This document shows positions 13,758-21,421 of a stretch of 22,979 nt of DNA, one piece after another (position 1 is the stretch's first letter; each line of letters begins with the position of its first letter). The notes beneath the pieces were generated by a model, which was not told the DNA's origin, made no database searches, and saw only the letters and a list, made by a program, of their open reading frames with translations. The position numbers and the translations under genes were made by a program. The stretch is taken from contig JAMOBI010000082.1 of assembly GCA_039908105.1 (NCBI GenBank), positions 1 through 22,979 on the forward strand, read 5' to 3'. The DNA comes from Magnetaquiglobus sp039908105. Its GTDB lineage: Bacteria; Pseudomonadota; Magnetococcia; Magnetococcales; Magnetaquicoccaceae.

Positions 13758-14516
13758 TCATTTCCAGAGGTTGCCATCCTGTGGACCGCCAAACCACTCG
13801 TTGCCCGGATTCCACCCCTCGATCGGTTTCGACGGATCGGTCAAGGGGCCCGAAGGGAGCGTCAACACCCCGCGCGGCACCTGCTGGAGCGGCATATCAT
13901 CTCCACCCGGCAAACCGCGCGGATCCATACCCGCGCCGCGCGGATTCATGTCGCGGCCACGCCCATCCGGCGCTTGCGCCGGACCGAACAGCGGATCATC
14001 CCCACTCAAGAAACCATCCTCCACCCGCTCGATGGGGCGAGCAGGCGCAGCTTGACCACCGATAACAGGACGATCCGGACTCCCGCCAGACCGCTTGGCA
14101 TCCTCGCGTGCTCCATCCTTTTGTCCAGGCCGGCCAGCGGCATCTCCGGCTGTAGCGGGTCGTTTGCCGGCATCGCCAGCCGCCTTCTCCGGTCGCACCT
14201 TTTCATTCCTGCCACCACCTTCATTCTTGCCATTACCCGGTTTTTCACGCTTCGGTGGCAAAGCCGCAGGCGGCTCCTCGACTTTCTGGAACAGATCGTC
14301 GTTTAACAGATTCAATGGCCGATCAGCACCGGGATCCAAAACATTCCCCGGCCCATTCATGCCGCGAAACAGACCGCCTCGTTCAGGCTGGCCCAAAGGG
14401 GCTTCCGGCAAACCAGACGGGTTCCCCTCCCCAAAGGCCCAAAGCGGACCAGCCAGCAAGAGAGAGCCGATCGAGGCCAAAAGAGCGCACCGGATAGCTC
14501 CTCGGTCCAACCTCAT
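13758..14516 (-). CDS. Exported Pro/Gly-rich protein coupled to the RND permease
   Basis: This 252-residue precursor has a typical signal peptide (ALLASIGSLLLAGPLWA, likely cut after residue 27). It continues as a disordered Gly/Pro/Lys/Arg/Asp-rich chain, with a basic middle (PPKREKPGNGKNEGGG) and a more ordered-looking C-terminus (PRGVLTLPSGPL, WNPGNEWFGG). Its ATG overlaps the RND permease stop by 4 nt (ATGA), and its own stop overlaps a possible start of the next gene. It is therefore translationally tied to both. I do not recognise the family; it may be an accessory of the transporter or a periplasmic matrix protein. Confidence 0.7.
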   Translation of the reverse strand: MRLDRGAIRCALLASIGSLLLAGPLWAFGEGNPSGLPEAPLGQPERGGLFRGMNGPGNVLDPGADRPLNLLNDDLFQKVEEPPAALPPKREKPGNGKNEGGGRNEKVRPEKAAGDAGKRPATAGDAAGRPGQKDGAREDAKRSGGSPDRPVIGGQAAPARPIERVEDGFLSGDDPLFGPAQAPDGRGRDMNPRGAGMDPRGLPGGDDMPLQQVPRGVLTLPSGPLTDPSKPIEGWNPGNEWFGGPQDGNLWK

Positions 14517-17500
14517 GACGACTCCCCTTGCGGTTCGTCCGACTTGCCATGATCGTTCTTTAAACGAATCCCCCTCCTGACGCCGGCTTTGGGTCGGGGT
14601 TCGTCCGACTCCAACTCAGCTGGCTTGTCGCGCGTTGCCGAGCCGCTCGCCCGTCGCGACGAGACCGGTTGGCGCCGCGTATCTGACGGCGGTATGGTCG
14701 AAGCAGCGGGTGGAACCTCCGTGGTCGCAACAGGAGCGGTCGGAGCGGTCGTTATTGCGGATGCCGTGGAAGAGGGCTCAGGCTCCAGCACCACCGGCGG
14801 CATCGGCGGCTTGACTGGTGCCGGCTTTGATTTGGGTTTGGCTTTCGGCTTGGAACGGAAGATCAATCCCCAGAAAAGCTGCCACAGGGCCATGAAAATT
14901 CCCGTTCGCGCTGCCTTGCTCACCTTGACCGCCGGCTTGGCAGCCGGGGGTGCCTGAGAAGGCGGCAGATCGGCCTCACAGACCCCCTCGATACGCGATG
15001 CCGGCGAATACTCCGGATGGACGAAGGCGTGGCTGGCGCTCACACAACCGAGCGGAATCACCAGCAGCGTCAACAAAGTCGAGACCAGCGAACCGAACAG
15101 CAGAGAGATCGCCATGCCCTGGAAGATGAAATCCCCCAGAATCACGCTCGATCCGGCGACCAGAGCGAGCGCTGTGATGATGATGGGCCGGGTGCGTGCC
15201 TTGCACGACAGGATCACCGCATCCCGCACGCTCGTGCCGCGCATGATCTCCTGCTGGGCAAAATCCACCAAAAGAATCGAGTTGCGCACGATGATGCCGG
15301 CCAAGGCAATGAAGCCGATCATCGAGGTGGCGGTGAACTTGGCGTTCATCAGCCAGTGTCCGGGCAGAATCCCCAACAGCGTCAACGGGATCGGTGCCAT
15401 GATCACCGCCGGTAACATGAAGTTGCCAAACTCCCACACCACCAGCATGTAGATCAAAATCAACGCCACGCCAAAGGCCAACCCCATATCGCGGAAGGTC
15501 TCGTAGGTGACGACCCACTCGCCGGTCCATTCAAAGGCCGAATGGGTGTAGCTCTTGGGCGGTCCCATCATCTCACCGGTGATTTTGACGCCATCCGGGG
15601 TGGTGTAGTCCTTCAGCATCGCCTCCACATCCATCATGGCGTAGATCGGCGCATCCAGACGCCCCTCCACCTCGGCGGTGACATACTCCACCGGACGCAG
15701 ATCCTTGTGGAAGATGATCGGGTCATGCGGCTGCTTGACGAATCGTCCCAACTCGCCCAATGGCACGATCTTGCCTTGCGGGTTGACCAGCGGCAGGTCA
15801 CTCAAACTTGAGATGTTGGAGCGTACCGCCATCGGTACCTGCAGTACGATGTAGGTCGGTTCGAGCACGCTGCCGCGCTTGACGTCTCCCACCTGCGCGC
15901 CACCCATGGCCATGCCAAGGTTGCGATTGATGGCATCGACCGTGATGCCGCGCCGTACCGCCTTTTCGGTATCCACCTCGAAGCGCCAGATGTCGTAAGG
16001 TTCGCGCATGTAGGTATCGACATCGACCAACGAGGGGGATTTCTTGAACATCGACTCCATGTCGCGTGCGACTCTGTGGCGGGTGTCGGCATCCGGACCG
16101 GTCACCTCGGCCACCACCGATTGCAACACCGGAGGTCCGGGCGGCATCTCCACCACCTCGATATGAGCGCCGACTTCGCGTGCCATCGGTGTGAGCAGCT
16201 TGCGTGCGTCAATGGCGATGTCGTGGCTGGTGCGCTTGCGCTTGCTCTTGTGCAAAAGCTGCACCTGAATATCGGCATGCCAGGCGTCCTGACGCAGATA
16301 GTAGTGACGCACCATACCGTTGAAGTTGAACGGCGAGGCCGCACCGACGTAGGTTTGCAGGGCGGTGACCTCCGGAATCTGCTCCTTGATGGCGTGGGTC
16401 ATGCGACGCGCCAGATTGGCGGTCTTGGGCATGGCCGTCCCTTCCGGCATGTTGATCACCACGTTGAACTCCGGCTTGTTGTCGAGCGGCAGGATCTTCA
16501 CCGTGACATCGGTGGTATAGAAGAGCAGCATCGACAAAAAGAACAGCCCAATGAGCAGCAGCAGGAAACCATACCCCTTGATCTTGCTGTCGAGGAGTGC
16601 CGGAATGATCCAACGGAAGAATTTCTCCAGCCGTTCCGAGCTTTTGAGCTCCTTGTCGGAATGGTGATGCAGCGAACGCATGCTCGGCTTGATGAGTTGC
16701 GCCAGCCATGGGGTGAAAATGAAGGCGGCAAAGAGCGAAAAGAGCATGGCAACCGATCCCAAAGCCGGGATCGGCAGCATGTAGGGGCCCATCATGCCGC
16801 GCACAAAGCCCATGGGCAACAGGGCCGCAATCACGGTGAAGGTGGCCAGAATGGTCGGATTGCCCACCTCGCGCACCGCGTCGATGGAGATCAGATGGCA
16901 GCACTTGTCCTCCAACAGCCAGCGTCGGTAGATGTTCTCCACCACCACAATGGCGTCATCCACCAGGATGCCGATGGAGAAGATCAAGGCGAACAGACTC
17001 ACGCGGTCAATGGTATACCCCATGATCAGCGCCGAGAAGACGGTCATCAGGATCACCACCGGAATCACGATCAGGGTCACGGTGGCCGGTTTGAAGCCGA
17101 GCGCGAACCACACCAGCACGGTGACGGCCAGGGTGGCCACGAGCAGCTTGAAGAGCAGTTCGTTGACCTTCTCATTGGCGGTTTCGCCATAGTTGCGGGT
17201 GACGGCGATGTTGACGTTTTTGGGAATCAGCCGTCCTTTGAGCTCCTCGATCTTGGCGAGCACCCCGTTGGCCACGGTGACGCCGTTGGCCCCCTTTTTC
17301 TTGGCGATCGCGATGGTCACCGCTGCGGATTGGTTGGCGACCGGGCCCTTTTTTTCCGCAGCCGGACCGGTGGTGTAGGTGACCATGCGCTGCGTCTCCT
17401 CCGGACCGGAGAAGACATCGGCCACATCGCGCACCCGGATCGGCATGTCGCCGTGGGTGCCGATCATCAGGCGGGCCACATCGTGGGCGTTCTTCAAGAA

Positions 17501-18265
17501 CGAACCGGAGTAGACCTGAAATCCCTTGTCCGAGGATTCAACGGTGCCCAACCCCTTTTCGCTGTTGGCGCTGCGAATCGCCTGGGCGATCTGGTCGAGG
17601 GTGATGCCGTAGCCGCTCAAACGCTCCGGGGAGACCTCGACGCGGATCTGTTCGGGACGTCCACCGACCACGAAACTCTGGCTGGCGTTCTCCACCTCGT
17701 TGACCTTCTGCAGCACGTCGAGCGCCAGGATGCGCAGCGCCGAATCGTCCACATCGTTGGACCAGAGGGTCAGGGTGACCACCGGCACGTCATCGACCGC
17801 TTTGGGCTTGACCAGCGGCTTGGTGACATCCGGCGGGATCAAATCCATGTGCGATTCAAGCTTATCGTAGAGCTTGACCAGCGAGGCCTCCATGTCCTGG
17901 CCAACGTCGAACTCGACGGTCACCATCGCCTGGCCACGCACCGAGGCGGAATAGACGTGCTTGACACCCTTGATCTCGCTCATGATCCGCTCAAGCGGTT
18001 CGGCCACGAGCGTGGAGACCTGATCTGCCGAGGCGCCGGTATAGCGCACGAAGACATCCACCATCGGCACCGAGATTTGCGGATCTTCCTGACGCGGCGT
18101 GAGGATCAGGCCCATGATCCCCATGGCCAGACAGGCGAAGAGCAGCAGCGGGGAGAGCGGCGAGTGGATAAACATCTTGGCCATCGACCCGGCCACCCCG
18201 AGATTGTGCGTGAGGGTGGTCGGCGTCGGTGGCGGGGGGAGCAAATCGTTTTTGGGTATGGTCAT
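14513..18265 (-). CDS. RND-family efflux permease with long C-terminal tail
   Basis: This 1250-residue inner-membrane pump is longer than the usual 1020-1060 because of a tail of about 168 residues. A first membrane helix (about 35-56) is followed by a large periplasmic loop, helices 2-6, a second periplasmic loop and helices 7-12. The paired aspartates of helix 4 needed for proton coupling are present (GILVDDAIVVVEN, Asp436 and Asp437). The sequence resembles the HME/heavy-metal and hydrophobe RND branch with short loops. The tail is Pro/Lys/Ala/Ser-rich, with one hydrophobic patch (GIFMALWQLFWGLIF), and should lie in the cytoplasm. The adaptor gene lies 100 bp upstream. No outer-membrane TolC-like gene is in the window. 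The cargo is unknown. Confidence 0.95.
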   Translation of the reverse strand: MTIPKNDLLPPPPTPTTLTHNLGVAGSMAKMFIHSPLSPLLLFACLAMGIMGLILTPRQEDPQISVPMVDVFVRYTGASADQVSTLVAEPLERIMSEIKGVKHVYSASVRGQAMVTVEFDVGQDMEASLVKLYDKLESHMDLIPPDVTKPLVKPKAVDDVPVVTLTLWSNDVDDSALRILALDVLQKVNEVENASQSFVVGGRPEQIRVEVSPERLSGYGITLDQIAQAIRSANSEKGLGTVESSDKGFQVYSGSFLKNAHDVARLMIGTHGDMPIRVRDVADVFSGPEETQRMVTYTTGPAAEKKGPVANQSAAVTIAIAKKKGANGVTVANGVLAKIEELKGRLIPKNVNIAVTRNYGETANEKVNELLFKLLVATLAVTVLVWFALGFKPATVTLIVIPVVILMTVFSALIMGYTIDRVSLFALIFSIGILVDDAIVVVENIYRRWLLEDKCCHLISIDAVREVGNPTILATFTVIAALLPMGFVRGMMGPYMLPIPALGSVAMLFSLFAAFIFTPWLAQLIKPSMRSLHHHSDKELKSSERLEKFFRWIIPALLDSKIKGYGFLLLLIGLFFLSMLLFYTTDVTVKILPLDNKPEFNVVINMPEGTAMPKTANLARRMTHAIKEQIPEVTALQTYVGAASPFNFNGMVRHYYLRQDAWHADIQVQLLHKSKRKRTSHDIAIDARKLLTPMAREVGAHIEVVEMPPGPPVLQSVVAEVTGPDADTRHRVARDMESMFKKSPSLVDVDTYMREPYDIWRFEVDTEKAVRRGITVDAINRNLGMAMGGAQVGDVKRGSVLEPTYIVLQVPMAVRSNISSLSDLPLVNPQGKIVPLGELGRFVKQPHDPIIFHKDLRPVEYVTAEVEGRLDAPIYAMMDVEAMLKDYTTPDGVKITGEMMGPPKSYTHSAFEWTGEWVVTYETFRDMGLAFGVALILIYMLVVWEFGNFMLPAVIMAPIPLTLLGILPGHWLMNAKFTATSMIGFIALAGIIVRNSILLVDFAQQEIMRGTSVRDAVILSCKARTRPIIITALALVAGSSVILGDFIFQGMAISLLFGSLVSTLLTLLVIPLGCVSASHAFVHPEYSPASRIEGVCEADLPPSQAPPAAKPAVKVSKAARTGIFMALWQLFWGLIFRSKPKAKPKSKPAPVKPPMPPVVLEPEPSSTASAITTAPTAPVATTEVPPAASTIPPSDTRRQPVSSRRASGSATRDKPAELESDEPRPKAGVRRGIRLKNDHGKSDEPQGESS

Positions 18266-18324
18266 GGTCCGTGCTTCCGGGTCGCAGATACGAGGCTGCC
18301 GCTGGGCGTGGAACGTAAAGCTTG

Positions 18325-18353
18325 AAAGCGGCTTTCGTTTTGAAAACCGCTTT
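18325..18353 (-). other. Intercistronic hairpin between adaptor and RND genes
   Basis: An 11-bp stem with one mismatch (AAAGCGG-type arms, 5-nt loop) lies just after the adaptor stop, without a T-tract. It could stabilise or process the mRNA rather than end it. Confidence 0.5.
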
Positions 18354-18365
18354 GTGGCTCACGGA

Positions 18366-19550
18366 TCAATGCTGTTTTTCCATTTTCTTGCCGGAAGGGT
18401 TGGTTGCCGAGGGGTTCCAATCCGTGGCCATGCTGGAAGGTGGGGTGGCCAGAATGCGCTCCCCGACCGACAGACCCGACAGCACGCTGACCGATTTGTC
18501 ATCCACGAAGCCGCCAAGACGGATCATGCGCAACGAGGGTTCGCCGTCCTTGTGATCCGGGGCAACCAGGACCGCCGGCAGGCTGCCGCGCCAGATGACC
18601 GCAGATTTCGGGACGATTGGCATGCTTTTCACCGGTGTGGTGACATCCGGGATCATCACCTCGGCGTACATGCCCGGACCACCGGGGGCATCTTTGGGCA
18701 GGTCGAGCTTCACCGTCACCGTGTGACGCTGCGCGTCGGCCATGGGATAGATCTGCGCCACCTTGGTTTCGATGCGGGTATCGCCAACGTCGAGCTTGGC
18801 TGGAATGATCATATCCTTCTGGATGCCGGGCATCAGCCGGGCCGGGATATCGACCTTGATCTGGAGATGCCGGGTATCCGCGAAGGTCAAGAGCGGCATG
18901 CCGGGCTGCACGGTATTCCCTTTTTCGATGTGCTTGGCCACGATCACCCCGGAGAAGGGGGCGATCGATTTGGTGTCGCGCAGCTTGGCTTCGAGCTCCT
19001 GGAGTTTGGCCTGGGCCTGGGTGCGGGCAGCCGCAGCCTGGTCGATTTGCGATCCTTGATTATAAATGCGCGCGCGCCGGGTGAGTTCGGGGTTGTCGAT
19101 GCCGATCATGCTCGACATCGGACGGGTGACCATGTAGTCCCACATGCGCGGCATGGCCATGCCGGTATTGTCCGCACCGCCGTAGTCCGAACCGCTGTAG
19201 ACCTGACGGGTGTACTGCACGCGGGCGTTCTTCCAGTTGACGTCCGCTGAGTCGAGCGCTGCCTGGGCGGAACGACGCATGGCCAAAAGATCCTCGTTAT
19301 CGAGGGCGACCAGCACGGTACCGCTTTTGAACCAGTCCCCTTCAACACCGGCCAGATATTCGACCCGTCCGGGCATTTGCGCCGTGAAGGCGACCTCCTT
19401 GAAGGGGACGACCGTACCGCCCAACGTCGTGGTGGAACCAATCGATCCGGCCTCGACCGCGATGATGTTGCCGGTGGCGCGCGCGTCCGGCGCGGCCATC
19501 GTCACCATGAAGGCGGAGAGAAGCGCGATGAACGTTTTCTGGTTATTCAT
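18366..19550 (-). CDS. RND efflux periplasmic adaptor (membrane fusion protein)
   Basis: This 394-residue protein has a signal peptide (likely cut after ARA, about residue 26; no lipobox seen). A lipoyl/barrel-sandwich half (PGRVEYLAGVEGDWFKSGTVLVALDNEDL) leads into a long helical hairpin (about 90-190), with the returning half at IAPFSGVIVAKHIEKGNTVQ. A beta-barrel and a membrane-proximal domain follow. The hairpin carries an unusual Met/Trp/Tyr-rich insertion (GMAMPRMWDYMVTRPMSSMIG). It would link the RND permease to an outer-membrane channel. It lies between the SCP2-like and permease genes, with hairpins in both spacers. Confidence 0.92.
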   Translation of the reverse strand: MNNQKTFIALLSAFMVTMAAPDARATGNIIAVEAGSIGSTTTLGGTVVPFKEVAFTAQMPGRVEYLAGVEGDWFKSGTVLVALDNEDLLAMRRSAQAALDSADVNWKNARVQYTRQVYSGSDYGGADNTGMAMPRMWDYMVTRPMSSMIGIDNPELTRRARIYNQGSQIDQAAAARTQAQAKLQELEAKLRDTKSIAPFSGVIVAKHIEKGNTVQPGMPLLTFADTRHLQIKVDIPARLMPGIQKDMIIPAKLDVGDTRIETKVAQIYPMADAQRHTVTVKLDLPKDAPGGPGMYAEVMIPDVTTPVKSMPIVPKSAVIWRGSLPAVLVAPDHKDGEPSLRMIRLGGFVDDKSVSVLSGLSVGERILATPPSSMATDWNPSATNPSGKKMEKQH

Positions 19551-19574
19551 GACGTGCGTGCCCCCTTTAAGCGT

Positions 19575-19623
19575 GCGAGGCCGGCTTTGGTTTTCGATCC
19601 GAAAGCAAAGCCGGCTGACTCGC
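19575..19623 (-). other. Strong intercistronic hairpin between SCP2-like and adaptor genes
   Basis: A 10-bp perfect stem (19580-19589 with 19606-19615) extends outward through GCGAG/CTCGC and inward through TTTCG/CGAAA. No T-run follows on the minus strand. It lies 13 bp after the SCP2-like stop, a position typical of mRNA stabilisers or partial terminators that set different expression levels within an operon. Confidence 0.6.
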
Positions 19624-19635
19624 GGAAAAAAGTAT

Positions 19636-20031
19636 TTATACCCGTCCCATGACGGTGAACGACTTGATGAACGGGCCGGCCATGCGAGGATCCTTGATCA
19701 TCGCGCCGTAGTCACCCACCTCGAATTTGAGTTTGCGGGTGGTGTAGGCCATGCCCAGACCCATCATGCCCAGACCTTTTTCGATCCACTTGTTCCAGTT
19801 CTCTTCACTGGCGCGCAGATCCCAGTTGATCTCCTCACCGGCATAGGCGCCGCTCTTGACCGCCTTGCCCCCCTCGACCACCAGCACCCCGCGCGGCGCA
19901 TCCTCCCCATCGATACCGTAGGCGATGGTGGAGTTGAAACCGATCTTGGCCAAGGCATCGCCGAGTTCGGGTTCGTTGTTCCATTCGGTTTGAAAACGAT
20001 TCATCCATTGCGCGGAAAACAGGTCAGCCAT
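19636..20031 (-). CDS. SCP2 sterol-carrier-like domain protein
   Basis: This 131-residue, single-domain protein has no signal peptide, so it should be cytoplasmic. The opening LFSAQWMNRFQTEWN, a central VLVVEGGKAVKSGAY strand pair, NWDLRASEENWNKWIEKGL and the closing hydrophobic helix with MAGPFIKSFTVMG match the layout of SCP2 proteins. That family binds lipids or other hydrophobic ligands in a tunnel. It has an AAGGAG ribosome site about 10 nt upstream and a good promoter 100 bp upstream. It is the first gene of the RND operon, suggesting it presents or senses the hydrophobic cargo. Ligand unknown. Confidence 0.75.
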   Translation of the reverse strand: MADLFSAQWMNRFQTEWNNEPELGDALAKIGFNSTIAYGIDGEDAPRGVLVVEGGKAVKSGAYAGEEINWDLRASEENWNKWIEKGLGMMGLGMAYTTRKLKFEVGDYGAMIKDPRMAGPFIKSFTVMGRV

Positions 20032-20118
20032 GTGCGTGGTTCTCCTTTATTTTTCATTAATAGGGCTGGATCGGGACGATTTGGCAACCGTTCGCATCCG
20101 GTTTCAAAATAGCCCTGG

Positions 20119-20148
20119 ATTATAAGAGAATCCTGTTGCTTTAGCCAA
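20119..20148 (-). promoter_or_regulatory. Sigma-70-like promoter for the SCP2/RND operon
   Basis: On the minus strand TTGGCT (20148-20143) and a perfect TATAAT (20124-20119) are 18 nt apart, 88 bp before the SCP2-like start. The -35 lies in one arm of a 9-bp hairpin (20138-20146 with 20162-20170), which could be an operator or the end of the permease transcript. Confidence 0.55.
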
Positions 20149-20170
20149 ATTATTTTTGCATGGCTAAAGC
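20138..20170. other. Inverted repeat overlapping the SCP2-operon promoter
   Basis: GCTTTAGCC (20138-20146) and GGCTAAAGC (20162-20170) are perfect inverted 9-mers, 15 nt apart. Their centres are about 24 bp apart, on one face of the helix for slightly more than two turns. A regulator operator covering the -35 is possible; a weak terminator for the permease is the alternative. Confidence 0.5.
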
Positions 20171-20211
20171 GACCCTCCGCAGCTTATGCATCGGCAGGTT
20201 GGCCGAGAAAC

Positions 20212-20985
20212 TTAAACGATGATGCGTTGCCGGATACGATTTACCGCCAAGGGGAAGAGCAGGGCAGCCAAAGTGAGGAGAGCACAGAGGTGCCAGAAGG
20301 GGGCTTCAAAGGGCAAACCGGTGGTGAGCGGTCGGATGAGGGCGACGACATGGGTGAGGGGCAGGAGTTCGGTGGCGAATTTGAGCGGAGCCGGAAGGGT
20401 ATCGACGGGGAAAAACACCCCGCAGAAGAGGAACATCGGGGTGATGACGAGGGTGAAGTAATACATGAAGAAGTCGTAGTTGGGCGAGATGGCGGTGATG
20501 ATCATACCCATGGAGCCAAAGACGATGCCGGAGAGCAGTACGACCGGCAGGGCGAGAACGGCGGTCTGGGCATGGACGGCACCCATGAGCCAGCCGACGA
20601 GCAGGATGGCGGAACCGGACAGAAGCGATTTGGTGGCTGCCCAGGCCACCTCACCGGCCACGATATCGGCGATGCTGACCGGAGTGGCGAGCATGGCGTG
20701 AAAGGTCTGTTGGCGGGTCATGCGGGTGAAGCCGTTGTAGACCGCCTCGAAGGTGGCGGCGTACATGGAGTTGGAAGCGAGAATGCCGGCGGTGAGATAG
20801 ACCGGATAGGGGATGTTCCCCATGGTTTCGACGTAGCGCCCCAGGCCGTATCCCATACCGAGAAGGTAGAGAAACGGTTCGCCGAGGTTGCCGACGATCG
20901 AGGTGGAGAAATTCTTGCGCCACACCATGAGGTGGCGTCGCCAGACCTGCACGAACAGCCGGGAGGGGAGGATCGAGTATCTCAT
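20212..20985 (-). CDS. ABC-2 type (NodJ-like) transporter permease
   Basis: This 257-residue inner-membrane protein has about six helices and the ABC-2 permease pattern: a cytoplasmic N-terminal amphipathic segment, early GEPFLYLLGMGYGLG, TRQQTFHAMLATPVSIADIV (coupling region), and a late FLFCGVFFPVDTLP followed by ELLPLTHVVALIRPL. This resembles the NodJ/DrrB group, which exports lipids, polysaccharide precursors or drugs. Such a permease needs an ATPase, normally encoded directly upstream. Here the upstream side is the tRNA-Ser region and no ATPase is in the window. The partner must be elsewhere or has been lost. A separate promoter lies between this gene and the SCP2-like gene. Confidence 0.9.
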   Translation of the reverse strand: MRYSILPSRLFVQVWRRHLMVWRKNFSTSIVGNLGEPFLYLLGMGYGLGRYVETMGNIPYPVYLTAGILASNSMYAATFEAVYNGFTRMTRQQTFHAMLATPVSIADIVAGEVAWAATKSLLSGSAILLVGWLMGAVHAQTAVLALPVVLLSGIVFGSMGMIITAISPNYDFFMYYFTLVITPMFLFCGVFFPVDTLPAPLKFATELLPLTHVVALIRPLTTGLPFEAPFWHLCALLTLAALLFPLAVNRIRQRIIV

Positions 20986-21053
20986 AAGAGCGGGATCATG
21001 CCACGAAGCACCGGCAAGCGAAAGATCCGGGTACGATCAAGTTTAAAAAAAGC

Positions 21054-21082
21054 TTGTCAAACAACTCTACCCGAAGTATGAT
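21054..21082 (+). promoter_or_regulatory. Promoter of tRNA-Ser
   Basis: TTGTCA (21054-21059) and TATGAT (21077-21082) are separated by 17 nt, about 68 bp before the mature tRNA. The 5' leader would include a short inverted repeat (GACTCGGAGTC) near 21118-21128. Confidence 0.6.
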
Positions 21083-21150
21083 TCAAGATCCGGTTGGTGT
21101 GGGATTCTCCAGTCTTTAGACTCGGAGTCACACCGCATCGATTGGTACGC

Positions 21151-21240
21151 GGAGGAGTTCCAGAGCGGTTGAATGGGACGGTCTCGAAAATCGTTGTGGG
21201 GGTAACCCCACCCAGGGTTCGAATCCCTGCTCCTCCGCCA
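21151..21240 (+). tRNA. tRNA-Ser(CGA): tRNA-Ser (anticodon CGA)
   Basis: This is a class II tRNA with a GGAGGAG/CTCCTCC acceptor stem and anticodon loop CTCGAAA on a 5-bp stem (anticodon 21185-21187, reads UCG). The long variable arm is TGGGG-GTAA-CCCCA, and the T arm is CAGGG-TTCGAAT-CCCTG. The 3' CCA is encoded (21238-21240). It is followed directly by integrase-linked DNA, so its 3' end is the likely insertion point of an integrated element. Confidence 0.97.
21212..21240 (+). other. Candidate attachment site (att core) in the tRNA 3' end
   Basis: P4-type tyrosine integrases usually recombine within the 3' end of a tRNA gene, and an integrase gene begins 181 bp downstream. The matching copy at the other end of the element lies outside the window, so the core borders are inferred. 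Confidence 0.4.
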
Positions 21241-21353
21241 TACTTTCGTTCAGTTTCATACAATCCTGTTCAAAATTCCCTTGTAAAATCGCCAGTTTCC
21301 AGATACCATTCGTTCAACCCCGTTTATCCTGATTCGCTCAAATTTGCGATTTT

Positions 21354-21400
21354 ATTGTGGGTATCATCGTGGGTAGGCCATTGTGGGTGGCATTGTAGGT
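21354..21400 (+). repeat. Four direct 9-mers upstream of the integrase gene
   Basis: Variants of ATTGTGGGT start at 21354, 21366, 21380 and 21392 (ATTGTGGGT, ATCGTGGGT, ATTGTGGGT, ATTGTAGGT), with 12, 14 and 12 bp between starts. The position between tRNA and integrase fits arm-type integrase-binding sites or an autoregulatory operator. Confidence 0.5.
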
Positions 21401-21421
21401 ATCATGCATGGGAACTTGCAA

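Noticed and set aside
16076..18325. Long open frame on the plus strand (749 codons)
   Set aside because: It lies wholly opposite the RND permease, is His/Gly/Arg/Gln-rich without family features, and follows the codon pattern of the real gene.
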